Assembly (NCBI RefSeq): GCF_033807715.1
Contig: NC_084587.1
Location: 19,319,017-19,383,016, forward strand
Length of the DNA stretch: 64,000 bases
Direction of reading: 5' to 3'
DNA from: Cololabis saira
Lineage: Eukaryota > Chordata > Actinopteri > Beloniformes > Belonidae
Position numbers and translations under genes: made by a program. Under the pieces are notes generated by a model that was not told the origin of the DNA, searched no databases, and was given only the letters and a program-made list of their open reading frames with translations. Below are positions 27,491 through 38,398 of this stretch, piece after piece. The number at the start of each line of letters is the position of its first letter. The stretch's first letter is position 1.

Positions 27491-29517
27491 TGGGTTTGTG
27501 TACCTGATTAATGTATCTGACGTCACCCTAACGTTATGGTTCTTGACTTTGAGAACGCTTGAAACAAATACTTATGGCTTAATCTAATTTACAAACATTA
27601 GCTATAACAAGGCTGCCAGCCGATATCAAATGATGTTCCTTTTCAACTTAAAACAGAAGCTCATTCATTCCTAAAGTACTCTACTGTTGATATTCATCTT
27701 CCTGCCATCGCTGTGACTTTCAAGTGTATTTCTCCTCTTACGTGGGAAAAAGTTATTCTGTCTTTACTCTACTTCCTGTTGCATCACACATTAACTTTCC
27801 AGTTATTAATAGCGCGCTAGCTAGCTAAACCCCACTCAGAAGTTTGCCAACGTTCCCAGAGTGTTGCAAGTGTTGATGCATGCAGCCTGTCTTCAACATG
27901 TCTCAAAGATTTCAGGGTTCCAGTCCATGTGTGAAACATCACAAATGTAAGCAGTGAAGGTGCTACACACCCACATGTGAAGAGCTGCAGCAGTCACTCA
28001 GGTTAAAACTGACACAGTAGGAAAAAGTCGGACTGGCTCTACATGCTTATGGGAAACTCTAAAATCTGCTGTTACATAATTTGATCATATTGCGTACCTT
28101 TTCCCTCAAAGGTTTCCTACACCTCAGCTGGTAATGCTCCTTTCCGCTTTTACGGAGCAATTACATAACTGGTTATAGCACACATGCACTATACTGTTAA
28201 AAACTAACAAATGCTCTAAGAGGCCATCCACAAGTTGCTCACCATCAAGTAGCAATCACAACTATGTTTCTTTATCTACAAAAACAAACAATTACAGTCT
28301 CACATTTGCCCACTTCTTAAACCACGGAATGCTGTTGTATATACTTTTTGTGTGGGTGTGTGTATGTATGCACACATAAGACATGCTTAACCTGTTGAGT
28401 CTTGTAAAAGGAGTATGCAAATAACTCTAGGCGCTACCTATCCAGATTGGGTTCATTTTGAACACAGCAGAAGGATGCAAGTGGTAGTCCTCATTTTTTC
28501 CTCTTTTTTTTTTAAATACTGTCTAAAAATCACGGATCATATGTTTTTTACTAAGGATTATTTCAATAAACAGTGGGCCAACTTTTCTTTCCAAAAGTAA
28601 TAAACTAACTTAACATTTTGGCAGTGAAGTTGCCACCTCAGGCTACAGTCACAACTGTCTGGTCTTATTAGTTAAAAGTTGTGACTAATATGTCTCTTAT
28701 GATACTGCTAAAATGCTCCATCAATTAGTAGGATGTTTTGTTTTTCCACAGTCAAATGTATCTGTGTAATATGTGCCTTGTTTTTTGCAATCCTGCCCTC
28801 AGATTTGCAAACCGTGCTCACGGACTTGCAAATGAATTCTCTCTCCTGAGAAAAAGGAGTGGTGTGGAAGGAGTTCAATACTACTCCAGAGGCGTTGGAT
28901 GTGTGTGCTTACACATACATTTTCCCAGTATGGAGCAGTATGGAGTGTTTCATAGTAACTTTTAGTATCACCTTGGTTCAAGTAAAAACTTAACAAGGTG
29001 ATACTAATAAAAAAGTACATGATAAAGGTAAACCGAAGAAAATTAATAAAAACTAAAACAGGAACATTTCACATGTCCAAGTCTCCATTCTGGTCATGTG
29101 TGTAGAGCCTAGTATGGAAAAGGTGTTTTTAGATTCTTTCCTGCTATTATCGCTGGATGATGATTGAGTGTTTAAACGCACCTTGGGTAATATAAACGCA
29201 AGGTGTGTTATTAGTCACCTCATGCCTGAAGCGAATTGATGAGAGGGAAGACGAGTCCAGCGGCATTATCCGCGTAACATAACGCAAGCTGTGTGGGCGT
29301 GTAGAATAACGTATTGTCTGTACATCAGCAAGCTTAATATGCCGTCATACAGGTTTCATGGAACATTCATGGATGAACATTGGGATGAGCGTTTTTTGGC
29401 CAGATCTTCTTGCAAAGCCCCAGTTTGTCATTTTTGTGGCCACTTGTTCAAACAATGGACCATCCTTTGTGGTTTCGGACATACGCCGGTTTATGGTACT
29501 GTGATTAATGGGATCTA

Positions 29518-30022
29518 CACTCACCGGCCACTTTTATTAGTTATACCTGTCCAACTGCTTGTTCACGCAAATTTCTTCGTACAGGCTCATCAAAATTGGA
29601 CAACAGAATATTGGAAAAACGTTGCCTGGTCAGATGAGTCTGGATTTCTGCTGCAACATTCCGATGTTAGGGTCAGAATTTGGCCTCAACAACATGATAG
29701 CATGAATCCAGCCTACCTTGTATCAACACTTCAGGTGGTGGTGGTGGTGTAATGGTGCAGGGGATATTATCCTGGCACACTTTGGGCCCATTAGTACCAA
29801 TTGAGCATCAACACCACGGGGGGTTGTGGTGGAACGTGAGATTCGCATCATGGATGTGCAGCCGATAAATGATGATATCATGTTAATATGGACCAAACTC
29901 TCTGAGAAATGTTTCCAGTACCTTGTTGAATCTATGCCACGAAGGATTAAGGCAGTTGTGAAGGGAAAAGGGGGTCCAATCCGGTGCTAGCAAGGTGTAC
30001 CTGATAAAGTGGCCGGTAAATG
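29518..30022 (+). pseudogene. internally deleted Tc1-type transposon
   Basis: Inverted ends ACACTCACCGGCCACTTT (left) and ACATTTACCGGCCACTTT (reverse of right) sit inside flanking TA dinucleotides, as expected for Tc1/mariner. The retained coding pieces give ENVAWSDES-type catalytic-core residues (here KNVAWSDESGFLLQHSD) and, further on, IRIMDVQP and KCFQYLVESMPRRIKAV. The DNA-binding N-terminus and much of the catalytic core are missing, so it cannot encode transposase. At about 505 bp it is well under the usual length of more than 1.2 kb. Confidence 0.88.
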
Positions 30023-30689
30023 TACACGCAGCAGTCAAAGAGAAAACAGAGTGGGAGAATTTGGAGACTTTTGCCTTGTGTCATGTTAAGACCTGCTGCC
30101 ACTCTGTGTGTCAATCTTTAAATATAAATATACCAGACAGTTCAACCTTGAACAGGAATTAAACTGTTACGTAAACGTTACTGCATCTAACACAGAAATG
30201 CCACTTTCCTAAACACCCATGCTTGCTGCACAAACTTCCATTTGATATTTGGACTAGGACCTCCCCAGTGTTCAATGTATGGAAATGAATTTCAGGATAT
30301 ATGGAGGGAAACTTCATCGTCACCATAGGAACGTAGCCAATTTTAGCCATTTTTTTTTAAGTCTTGTTTTGTGGAATATACACATGGGGCACTGCCACAA
30401 CAAATTAATGTTAAGTGATAAAAAAGCAAAAAAGTTAGTCTACTTGGTACATAATCTACAATCTGTACTAAAAGATGACCAATTGATTACATTAAGATCT
30501 GAATATTTGACATGATATATAATGAAATAAAAAAGTCACTTAATTACACTAACTATGCCTTCAAAATATCTTAAGATGACGGACTAGTTCACAACTGCAC
30601 GAGTGACTGCTGAGAAACTGAATATAAAGTTTTACGGCAACAAAATCTACCAAGAAACAATAAAATGTCATCGTACCAGAGGTAAATTC

Positions 30690-30930
30690 CAGAAGAAAAA
30701 TTCTTCCCTCTCCACACCCACTTTATCCAGCTCATATAGCTAAATCCCCAGGCGTCCCCTGGCCAGCCCAGAGACAGCCCCTCCAGCGTGCCCTGGGGTC
30801 TCCTCCCAGTGGGATAAAAGCTCAACAAGGAAGTATCCAAGGGCATCCAAACCAGATGCTGAGCCACCTCATCTGGATTCCCTCGATGCAGATGAGCAGC
30901 AGGTCTAGTCTGAGCCCCTTTTGGATGAAT
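30690..30930 (-). mobile_element. RTE/Rex3-like retrotransposon fragment
   Basis: Diverged copy of the same 3' coding segment as at 54035-54240. It shares CTCCTCCCAGTGGGA and the surrounding order (CCAGCGTGYCCTGGGGT; GAGCAGCAGG; CTGAGCCCCTT). It is antisense to the plus strand and has no open frame. Confidence 0.6.
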
Positions 30931-31670
30931 GCTACATGTTTTTAACATTTCATTCATCTCTCCAGAGATAAAAAAAAAAAAACACACAGAAACTAATGGC
31001 CCTGCCCCTTGGAGGTGTAAGACATTCAGCTGGTTCATATACAGCGAGGACAGTATTTGCTAAATATGCCAAAATCCATTGCACAGCTACTTGCTATGTT
31101 GCGTATCCCAAGACACAACACTTCTCACTTAACCCCTGCATCCCCTACCTTTCAGATTAGGGGATTACTATTGGAATAAATAGACTTCCAGTTGACTCAC
31201 CAACACACGACCATGTGGAAAAGAGGAAGGCTTGCTGACGTGATTTCTTTCAGAAAAGCACCATCCAGATATGACATTAACATTTTCAAGTTATCACCAC
31301 ATATGAGTCGGTTTTCATTGTTCTGGAAGTTCAGTGTTTAAAAAACAACCTGAACTTTTGCCAAAGCAGCTGTCCAACATGTGCTTGAAAGTAAAGACTA
31401 AAGAAACGGAAATCAAGTCAAGAGTGTGTACAGTTTGAAATCTGTCTTTTTATCTGACAGAAATTTCCCCAGCATTGTTCTAAAAACAATCATTCTTCTA
31501 TCATCACAGCTGCCGGGATCTCCCAACTTGACTCCATCCATGATCAGAATCCACAAGAACCACTTTTCAGCTCTTGTTTTCTTTGCTTTCTCTTTCCATA
31601 ATCAGTGCACTCAAACGGTGGATGAATGCACACAGAGCTTACTTGTTTTCATGGTGCATACAGTGCATAT

Positions 31671-32271
31671 AGGGATGCCAACCTTCCCTTGAAAAACGGA
31701 ACCGTCCCGTATTGAGCTGAAAATGGACGCACTTTGTCCCGTATTACTGCGAGAGTCAAAAAATAGTCATAAAATGTGGAAAAGTTAAGTGGAAAATGGC
31801 ATTGAGCTGTTGAGTTCATACGTTTTTTTTCCTGTTTTACTACAACTGTAGCCTACAGTCATGGCCTTTGAGGCACAAATATGTTTTCTACAGACTTTCT
31901 GTTTGCACTTTTGTTATTGCACTAAAAATGTGCACTATTACAGAATGGATGTTCTGCTTTCTTTCTATTAATTTTTATTAATTTATTAATTAATTTCTAT
32001 TAATTTATACAATTTTAAGTTAAGCAGGACAGGTTTCTGTTTAAGAAAGATACTTATTTCATTCAGTTCATTTTGTTATTTGGTATTAAAGTGAATTGTT
32101 GGATAATAATTTGTTTTCCCATGTGTTCATGGCATTCAAAAATATGTATCCAATTCAGGTTCGAATCAAATAGTAAAAAAAAAATCGTTTCACTCACAAA
32201 AAAAGGAGCTAAAAAAATGAAAAGGGTTGGTGAGGTGTCCCTTATTCATTTTTCAGGGAGTTGGCAAGCTT
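31671..32271. mobile_element. DNA transposon-like MITE
   Basis: The left end AGGGATGCCAACCTTCCCTT and the right end CAGGGAGTTGGCAAGCTT are inverted relatives. Inside the left end TCCCGTATT occurs twice, and inside the right end GGTGTCCCTTATTCATTTTT. The interior is AT-rich and non-coding. Target duplication is unclear. Confidence 0.5.
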
Positions 32272-32849
32272 AAATGCACACAATGCGATCAGTGTTGCAG
32301 TCAAGAAGAACTAGCATGTGTTTTCATGGGTTTCTGTGACTGACAGCTGAGCTTTTAACCTCGACTGATGCTCTTTTCTGTGCTCATGATGCCTGCACTC
32401 AACAAAAATAAGAAAATGACTTGGCATAGTGTCAGTGCATCGACCTTTTTTTTTACATCAGCAGAACCAAGACAACTTCGGGATTCGATATAACGTTATC
32501 AATACATTTATGCACCATTAAAGAGCTTTGTATTGATTGTCAACCGGACTGGAGATAAATGGGCGGAGGCTGGCTAGCTTAGCTTAGCTTCAAAATGACA
32601 TAGCGTGAAGTTAACCAGAATAAATAACAAAAATGCCAATTTACACGCCTTTTACAACCAACAGCAGGGACACCAAAACAAGCTAATTTGGGAAGCTTTC
32701 CGAGTTAAAAGCGATTGAATTCCAGAAGCTGGTGTGGAGAAAACACTACTCTGACTGTGAAGTCGACAGCATCCACGTTTGTTTCCAAGTTTCAGCACAT
32801 TGATTGAAAACTAGAGAGCTAGAAGCGATAAAAATAACCTTCCACTCAC

Positions 32850-33103
32850 CAGTAATCCCCTCCACAACTCCTGCAGTAATAACTACACAGTCGGTGTCGG
32901 TGGCAGCAGGCTGGAATTAGACCACAACTGCAGGAGTCCTCACGACAAAAGGGGGGGAAAAGGAGAAAAAAAAGCCCACTTAGTATCTCAAATGTTACGC
33001 AAACCCTCGCCACTACTGCTGCTGCTGCTGCTGCTGCTGCTCATCACAGCTCCGCCTGTTATGTATCTGCGGGGCTCACGGCTCCGACACACAGTGAATC
33101 TAA
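32850..33103 (-). promoter_or_regulatory. rnf24: probable rnf24 non-coding first exon and promoter region
   Basis: The minus-strand sequence ends in a good donor (ATTACTG then GTGAGT at 32849-32844), and the first coding exon needs an upstream 5'UTR exon. The segment is relatively GC- and CpG-rich near 33055-33100 compared with its surroundings. It carries a (CAG)8 run in the sense strand. No TATA box was seen. The transcription start is not determined; a MITE begins at 33104 and probably limits the promoter on that side. That this exon belongs to rnf24 is inferred from strand, distance and splice phase only. Confidence 0.5.
33016..33040. repeat. (CTG)8 trinucleotide repeat
   Basis: Eight uninterrupted CTG units on the plus strand, read as CAG in the inferred first exon of rnf24. 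Confidence 0.9.
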
Positions 33104-33195
33104 AGGCTGATTTATGGCTCCGCGTTAAAGCGACGGCGTAGGGTACGCGGCGACGCGCACCGTAAGCTCTGCGTCGATTTAAGCAGTACTCGAAT
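33104..33195. mobile_element. short palindromic MITE, copy 1
   Basis: GGCTGATTTATGGCTCCGCG is followed by CGCGGCGACGCGCACCG and CTGCGTCGATTTAA. This is a GC-rich, largely self-complementary unit, also found at 34190-34303. The right end is degraded. It abuts the inferred rnf24 promoter. Confidence 0.55.
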
Positions 33196-33330
33196 TGAGG
33201 GGGGATGAGGGGGGATGGCATCTCTCCTGAAATAAAAACGGTCAAAATAATCCCCCCCTTTCCATCCCTTATGTAATTTCATCAATGAATGTGGTATTAC
33301 TGCTATTTCAACATTAGAGTCATCACCAGA

Positions 33331-33641
33331 AAAATAACACCAGAAAAATAACTTATTTGACCATTTTCACCTGTTTCAAGTACATTTTCACTTGAAATAA
33401 GTAGAAAAATCTGCCAGTGGGACAAGATTTATCTTCTCATTACAAGCAAAAAAATCTTGTTCCACTGGCAGATTTTTCTACTTATTTTAAGTGAAAATCT
33501 ACTTGAAACAGGTGAAAATTGTTGTTTTTTCCAATTACGAGTCTTGTTTTAAGTGTAATGAGATTTCTTTTTACTAAAATGAGACATTTTAACTAGAAAT
33601 AAGACAAATATTCTTGTTAAGATTTGAGTTTTTGCAGTGAT
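33331..33641. mobile_element. hairpin MITE with 67-bp arms
   Basis: Arms 33364-33430 and 33452-33518 are reverse complements at 64 of 67 positions, with a 21-bp loop. The right end reads GTTTTTGCAGTG, a terminus I associate with a dispersed fish MITE family. No protein is encoded. Confidence 0.7.
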
Positions 33642-33859
33642 CCATTTTACTTATATAAGCATATTGATAAATTCAGAAAACTGTTGTTTTTTTTTTGTGT
33701 TTTGATGTATTTGATGTAAGCCCAGTGGATATTTAAAGCTTACAGAAAGCTGCATTTAACTGCTGCTATGTCATTCCTGCAGTATTTCGGCAGGTGTTTT
33801 GGTCAGTGCTAATATTTGTAATATATTACATTATTTGTAATCAGCACAAATTATCTGTC

Positions 33860-34189
33860 CCCATATGATAAAATCCACCATATTATACAAGACATAATTA
33901 GACAGTGAATAGCAAATAAGAATAAGATGATAAGAAAAGAAGTAAAATAATAAAAAGCACAAGCTGTTAAAAATAAGGGCAGTAGACAGTAACTGAACGC
34001 TGCCTCACCTTGCTTGGTTCTTGTTCTTGGGAACCACAGCAAACCAGATCCAGATGAACCTCAGGGTTCTGGGAGCTTCATAGGGAACTAACAGATCAAG
34101 CATGTATTTTGGTCCAAGACCATTCAGGTCTTTGTAGACCAGCAGTAAGATTTTAAACTCTATCCTTTGACTCACTGGAAGCCAGTGTA
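33860..34189 (-). mobile_element. L2-like LINE 3' fragment
   Basis: The minus strand encodes LHWLPVSQRIEFKILLLVYK and LGPKYMLDLLVPYEAPRTLR, the C-terminal end of an L2-type reverse-transcriptase protein. It is nearly the same as the copy at 46190-47040, with an internal deletion relative to it. The fragment is cut off at 34189 by a MITE. Confidence 0.8.
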
Positions 34190-34303
34190 GATTTAACGCA
34201 GAACCATAAATCAACGCAACCACTACGGTGCGCGTCTCCACGGTACCCTACGCCGTAGGTTCTGCGTCGATTTAACGCGGAAGCGTAAATCAGGCTTTAC
34301 TAG
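34190..34303. mobile_element. short palindromic MITE, copy 2
   Basis: Both ends are present: GATTTAACGCAGAACCATAA on the left and the inverse of GATTTACGCTTCCGCGTTAA on the right. The centre holds TACCCTACGCCGTAGG. It is inserted in or next to the L2 fragment. Confidence 0.55.
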
Positions 34304-34353
34304 GTCTGCGTTTAAACAGAGGCAAAAACGACAGGAGAAACAAAAACCAACAA

Positions 34354-34720
34354 CAATGGGGGTTAAAACGGCAGGTAGCTCTCATAGGGGTGTGAATACT
34401 TTGAGTCAGCAGTTCGTTGGCGATGATGGCAGCTTGCTTGCCCTTGTGGAGGTCTGCACGATCCGCACGTACGCGCTGACTCGCCCAAGTCTGACTGCCA
34501 CCGGTGAGAGATCCCTCCTCCTCCCAGTCGAGAAGAGCCCGGCACTCAGACCTGCTGGTGCTGCTGGAGGTTTTGAGGACGGCGTGTACGATGGGAGGGA
34601 TGCTGGGCTGGCAGGGAGGGAGGAGATGCTGCACATGGAAACATTGTTATTTTCAAGCGATTCTTGTATAAGGATGATCTCCTCACCTAAGAGAAAGAAA
34701 AACAACATAATTTATTCTTA
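34354..34720. other. unrecognised GC-rich block with open frames on both strands
   Basis: The plus strand has ATG in good context at 34354 and a frame of 121 codons, with a potential donor (CACCG then GTGAGA). The minus strand has a good acceptor (TCTTTCTCTTAG before 34685) followed by an open frame (GEEIILIQESLENNNVSMCS onward) to a stop near 34406. A second minus frame is also open. None matches a protein I know. High GC alone can leave several frames open. It may be an exon of an unidentified transcript, or chance. Confidence 0.3.
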
Positions 34721-34742
34721 ACCCTTGTGCTGTCTTCGGGTC

Positions 34743-35494
34743 AAGGAAGGAGGAAGGGAAGAAGGGAGGAAGAAAAGAAGGAACTGGAAGGAAGGGAAGA
34801 AGGAAGGAAGAAAAGAAAAGAAGGAAGGAAGGGAAGAAGGAAGGAAGAAAGAAAAGTAGGAAGGAAGTGAGAAAATAAGAAAGGAAGGAAGGAAGGAAGG
34901 AAGGAAGGAAGGAAGGAAGGAAGGAAGGAAGGAAGGAAGGAAGGAAGGAAGGAAGGAAGGAAGGAAGGAAGGAAGGAAGGAAGGAAGGAAGGAAGGAAGG
35001 AAGAAAGGGAGAAAAGAAGGAAGGAAGGGAGAAAAGAAGAAAGGAAGGGAGAAAAGAAGGAAGGAAGGAAAGAAGAAAGGAAGGGAGAAAAGAAGGAAGG
35101 AAGGGAGAAAAGAAGGCAGGAAGGAAAGAAGGAAGGAAGGGAGAAAAGAAGGAAAGAAGGGAGGAAATAAGGAAGGAAAGAAGGAAGGAAGGAAGGGAGA
35201 AAAGAAGGAAGGGAGGAAAGAAGGAAGGAATGGAGAAAATAAGGAAGGAAGGAAAGAAAGAAGGAAGGAAGGAAGGAAGGAAGGAAGGAAGGAAGGAAGG
35301 AAGGAAGGTAGGAAGGAAGGAAGGAAGGAAGGAAGGAAGGAAGGAAGGAAGGAAGGAAGGAAGGAAGGAAGGAAGGAAGGAAGGAAGGAAGGAAGGAAGG
35401 AAGGAAGGAAGGAAGGAAGGAAGGGAGAAAAGAAGAAAGGAAGGGAGAAAAGAAGGAAGGAAGGAAAGAAGAAAGGGAGGGAGAAAAGAAGGAA
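34743..35494. repeat. (GGAA)n array, about 750 bp
   Basis: Long pure GGAA stretches, with one 130-bp block at about 34880-35003 and one of over 170 bp at about 35250-35420. Degenerate GGGAGAAAAGAA-type units separate them. It is flanked by CCCTTGTGCTGTCTTCGGGT (left) and a fragment containing CTCAAGTACTGGGGTCGAGT (right), both of which look like transposon ends. The long Lys/Gly/Arg and Pro/Ser/Phe/Leu frames over it are artefacts. Confidence 0.96.
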
Positions 35495-35499
35495 TTTTG

Positions 35500-35564
35500 A
35501 AATTTTGACCAGTAGTATTTGTACTCTTACTCAAGTACTGGGGTCGAGTACTCTGTCCACCTCT
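35500..35564. mobile_element. MITE end fragment
   Basis: The reverse strand reads AGAGGTGGACAGAGTACTCG followed by CCCAGTACTTGAGTAAGAGT, which resembles one end of a dispersed fish DNA element. The other end was not found. Confidence 0.45.
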
Positions 35565-35662
35565 GTGTGAGCGTCAGCGACAAAATTAATTCCATTGCTT
35601 TATTTTCTATTGGACTGTCCTAACTGGCCGCAAGCGACGCAGCGCTGCACGACGCGATGCGT

Positions 35663-35664
<2 letters not shown>

Positions 35665-35729
<65 letters not shown>
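35665..35729. repeat. (TA)n microsatellite
   Basis: About 65 bp of uninterrupted TA, preceded by a GC-rich GCGACGCAGCGCTGCACGAC stretch. Confidence 0.95.
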
Positions 35730-35733
<4 letters not shown>

Positions 35734-38242
35734 AATGTAATAACAATATATCCAATATCATCTGCATTAAAAACATATTGTCCTAAATGTTGCATTAAAT
35801 ATGTCTAGTCAAGGCGAAAGTATATGAGAAGACCTTGAATAAACCTTTAACAGAGCCGATACCTCGGATACAAAATACATTTGTTTTTAGTTGTTATACG
35901 TCACTTGAGACCACACATCAGGTACAATACAATTCTGCAATTAAATATATATCAAATATATACCATTTACCTTACAAAGGTAAATGCAAAGTTTTTTAAA
36001 CCATTTTTTGTCAGAAACTACTATAATTTACATCTCTTGGCATGAAAATGTCCTCCTCTCAGAAAGTTAGAACTCAGACTTTATAATTGCACATTAACAT
36101 GCTTGATGTTTTAGAGAGCAACCTATGAGTATGACTGATGGTGTCTTATCAAATACAACTGACACATGCCAAATACCCTGCCCCACAACTTAACTAGGTC
36201 TTTCGCTTTGGGGCTGTAGGAGTACAGCTGGAAAGCGCTATATAAGTGTAAGCCATTTACCATTTACCGTATATAAACCCTACAAGGACACTTTTTTTTC
36301 TGACGGTAAATACATTGTTAAAGATGCACAAAAATGTCTCAAATAGTAATAGTTTTTTTATTCTCAAAAGAAGCACATTATTAAGCACTTACAACAAAAA
36401 ATATTAAATATTAGTTTCTCTACTTAAAAACCCACCAGTGGTTGCAAACGGAACCTTTAATTCTAAGGATTGTTGTTTTAATAGCACTGCACCTGGTTAT
36501 TCATGCCTGTAGTGAACTCTGCTGTTGGTTCTCTCTTGGTGGATGAGTGGTGGCTGTTAACTTTTTCTGTGAGAGATATTGAAGGTTGCAAGACAGTGAT
36601 ATACAGTGTTAAAACTGTAAAATCTCCCATATGTCTGTTGGGGCTTATTCATAGTACAATAATGCTAACTAAGAGGAAGGCAAGATTTTTCTTAAAAGAA
36701 GCGCATGGCTGGAATCAATCTATGTGACAGGAAATCAAGCTCAAATTGTCACTTTCTAGATTCTTTTTCCTCTGAAGGACCAACATATTTTACAAGATAT
36801 ACAAATAGCGTGTTTGGATAAAAGGACAGTAATGGTAGCAGTATTAAATTTGGCCTTTGACTCTAAACTAAACAATGCAGATATAAAGCATGTGATCTTT
36901 TAAAATTTTTATTATAGATATGTGCATGTCATCAAAGTTCACTACAAATGCGAAGTGGAGAGCTGAAAACATCATGATTTCCTATGAAATCCATCTGCAC
37001 AGGACTATTATTGATAATACGTGCTTATTGAGTTAGTTTACATTTCTTCTCTCAGTGACTGAGTTAAACATGTAGGGTGGCTCCAACATCACATTTGTTG
37101 GAGCTCATTGCCAGCTCCCAACGCACACAATTTCCTACTTCCTCCCAAGAAACATGAGGCTCTTCTCCAGGAAGCCACACTTTGGCCACCCAGCCCAACG
37201 CTTCATTTCCTTTGAAATCAGTGGAAGAGCACAACCATTCTCTGATACACATCACTATGAGCGCATGTCAATGAGGTGCAAATGACAGAAGTGCATTGTG
37301 AGATGGCTGCTGAGTGGGAGTGCCATGTGACACTCCTGAATAGGCTGCAGGGGGAGAGGATGGTAGCGTCTACAAAGGCCCATTGAATGACTGCAGACTA
37401 GGTACAAGACTGGCCCTGGTCCTCCTTCTCTTCCGTAGGATGGCAGGAGGAGGCTGCTGCTTGGTACTGAGTGAATAGAGGGATTATTTTTGAAAGAATT
37501 GGAGAGAGGAGGTTTATTATCACCATATTATACTTACTCCACTCTGTTGATGGCCATTATGTCCCTTTTGTCCGGTGTGATTTACGACTTTGTCTTGTTA
37601 GTATAGTCTGAAACACCACAAACGTTGCATAGACATACACAAGAGCATAATGCAAGTATAATCGTATGCATTCAGTCTCTGCCACCAACATTGGAAGTCC
37701 AATATACGCCATTAAAAACCAGTGATCAGAGGAAACAAAACTGTCACTCTGTGTTGTTCTACAAAAACTACATATCTCAAAAATAACAATTCTTAATTTG
37801 CCATTTCAAATGTTCTGAGAAAATATGCAATCAAATGTTTCAGTTTTAAAAAGATCAATCTACAAAACATAACATAACAAATGAAAACCCTGTGTAATCT
37901 ATAATCCATCACAAATCGCAAAGTAACATAATTATCATCACACATTTTAGCGTCACACATCTTAGCGTCACCTGTCATGGTATATGGGTTTGCTGATCTT
38001 GGTTTTCCTGTGCGCTCTTTCACAAATTATTTTGTATTTTATTTTGAAAGTAAATGCCTTTCTTCCCTTTCTGGCCTGTCTGTCATAATCTTCCCTGACT
38101 GTTCATCACAACCATGTCTCAACACCCAATGTAAGTATCTAATGTCCCCTCTTTCCTTCCTCCCCTGCCAGTCCATTTGTTGGGCTTTGTCCTTCAGCCA
38201 TAGGAAAAGGGGAACAATTGTCACTTAACAGTCACCACATTG

Positions 38243-38398
38243 TATATAAGGGGCATTTTCTGTTTTTCAGATATTTCTGCAGTCCTTTATTTTAATTTTG
38301 TGTTTTTGATCTGATAATTTCAATTATCTCAAAGTTTAACGTGCAAAGAATGGAGGACAAACCTCCCACCAAATGGGGTACCATTTGCACTGTTCCAG
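38243..38398 (+). other. candidate TATA box and first coding exon, unknown product
   Basis: TATATAAG at 38243-38250 lies 100 bp before an ATG at 38350 in good context (A at -3, G at +4). The frame gives MEDKPPTKWGTICTVP and ends at a consensus donor, CAG then GTAAGG. A possible second exon follows acceptor CATCCAG at 39727 and runs in phase to TGA at 39807-39809, for 43 residues in total. I do not recognise the product. Short signals of this kind also occur by chance. Confidence 0.2.

Larger units (their letters stand above)
16321..32849. other. rnf24: rnf24 intron 1 (inferred), non-coding
   Basis: This long intron lies between the inferred 5'UTR exon and the first coding exon. It contains the repeats listed separately. 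The remaining stretches (16960-18300, 19000-21650, 21720-23550, 27500-29500, 30030-30680, 30930-31660) are AT-rich and show no recognisable exon. Confidence 0.5.

Noticed and set aside
29291..29752. 153-codon plus-strand frame as a gene
   Set aside because: Its first half is unrelated flanking sequence and its second half is the remnant Tc1 transposase, ending in a GGT repeat.
34215..34740. Bacterial-style operon, CRISPR array or rRNA genes anywhere in the window
   Set aside because: Introns, SINEs and microsatellites show vertebrate nuclear DNA. The only regular arrays are microsatellites without spacers.
34683..35534. 283-codon minus-strand frame rich in Pro, Ser, Phe and Leu
   Set aside because: It is a translation of the GGAA array, which repeats every four bases and leaves frames open without selection.
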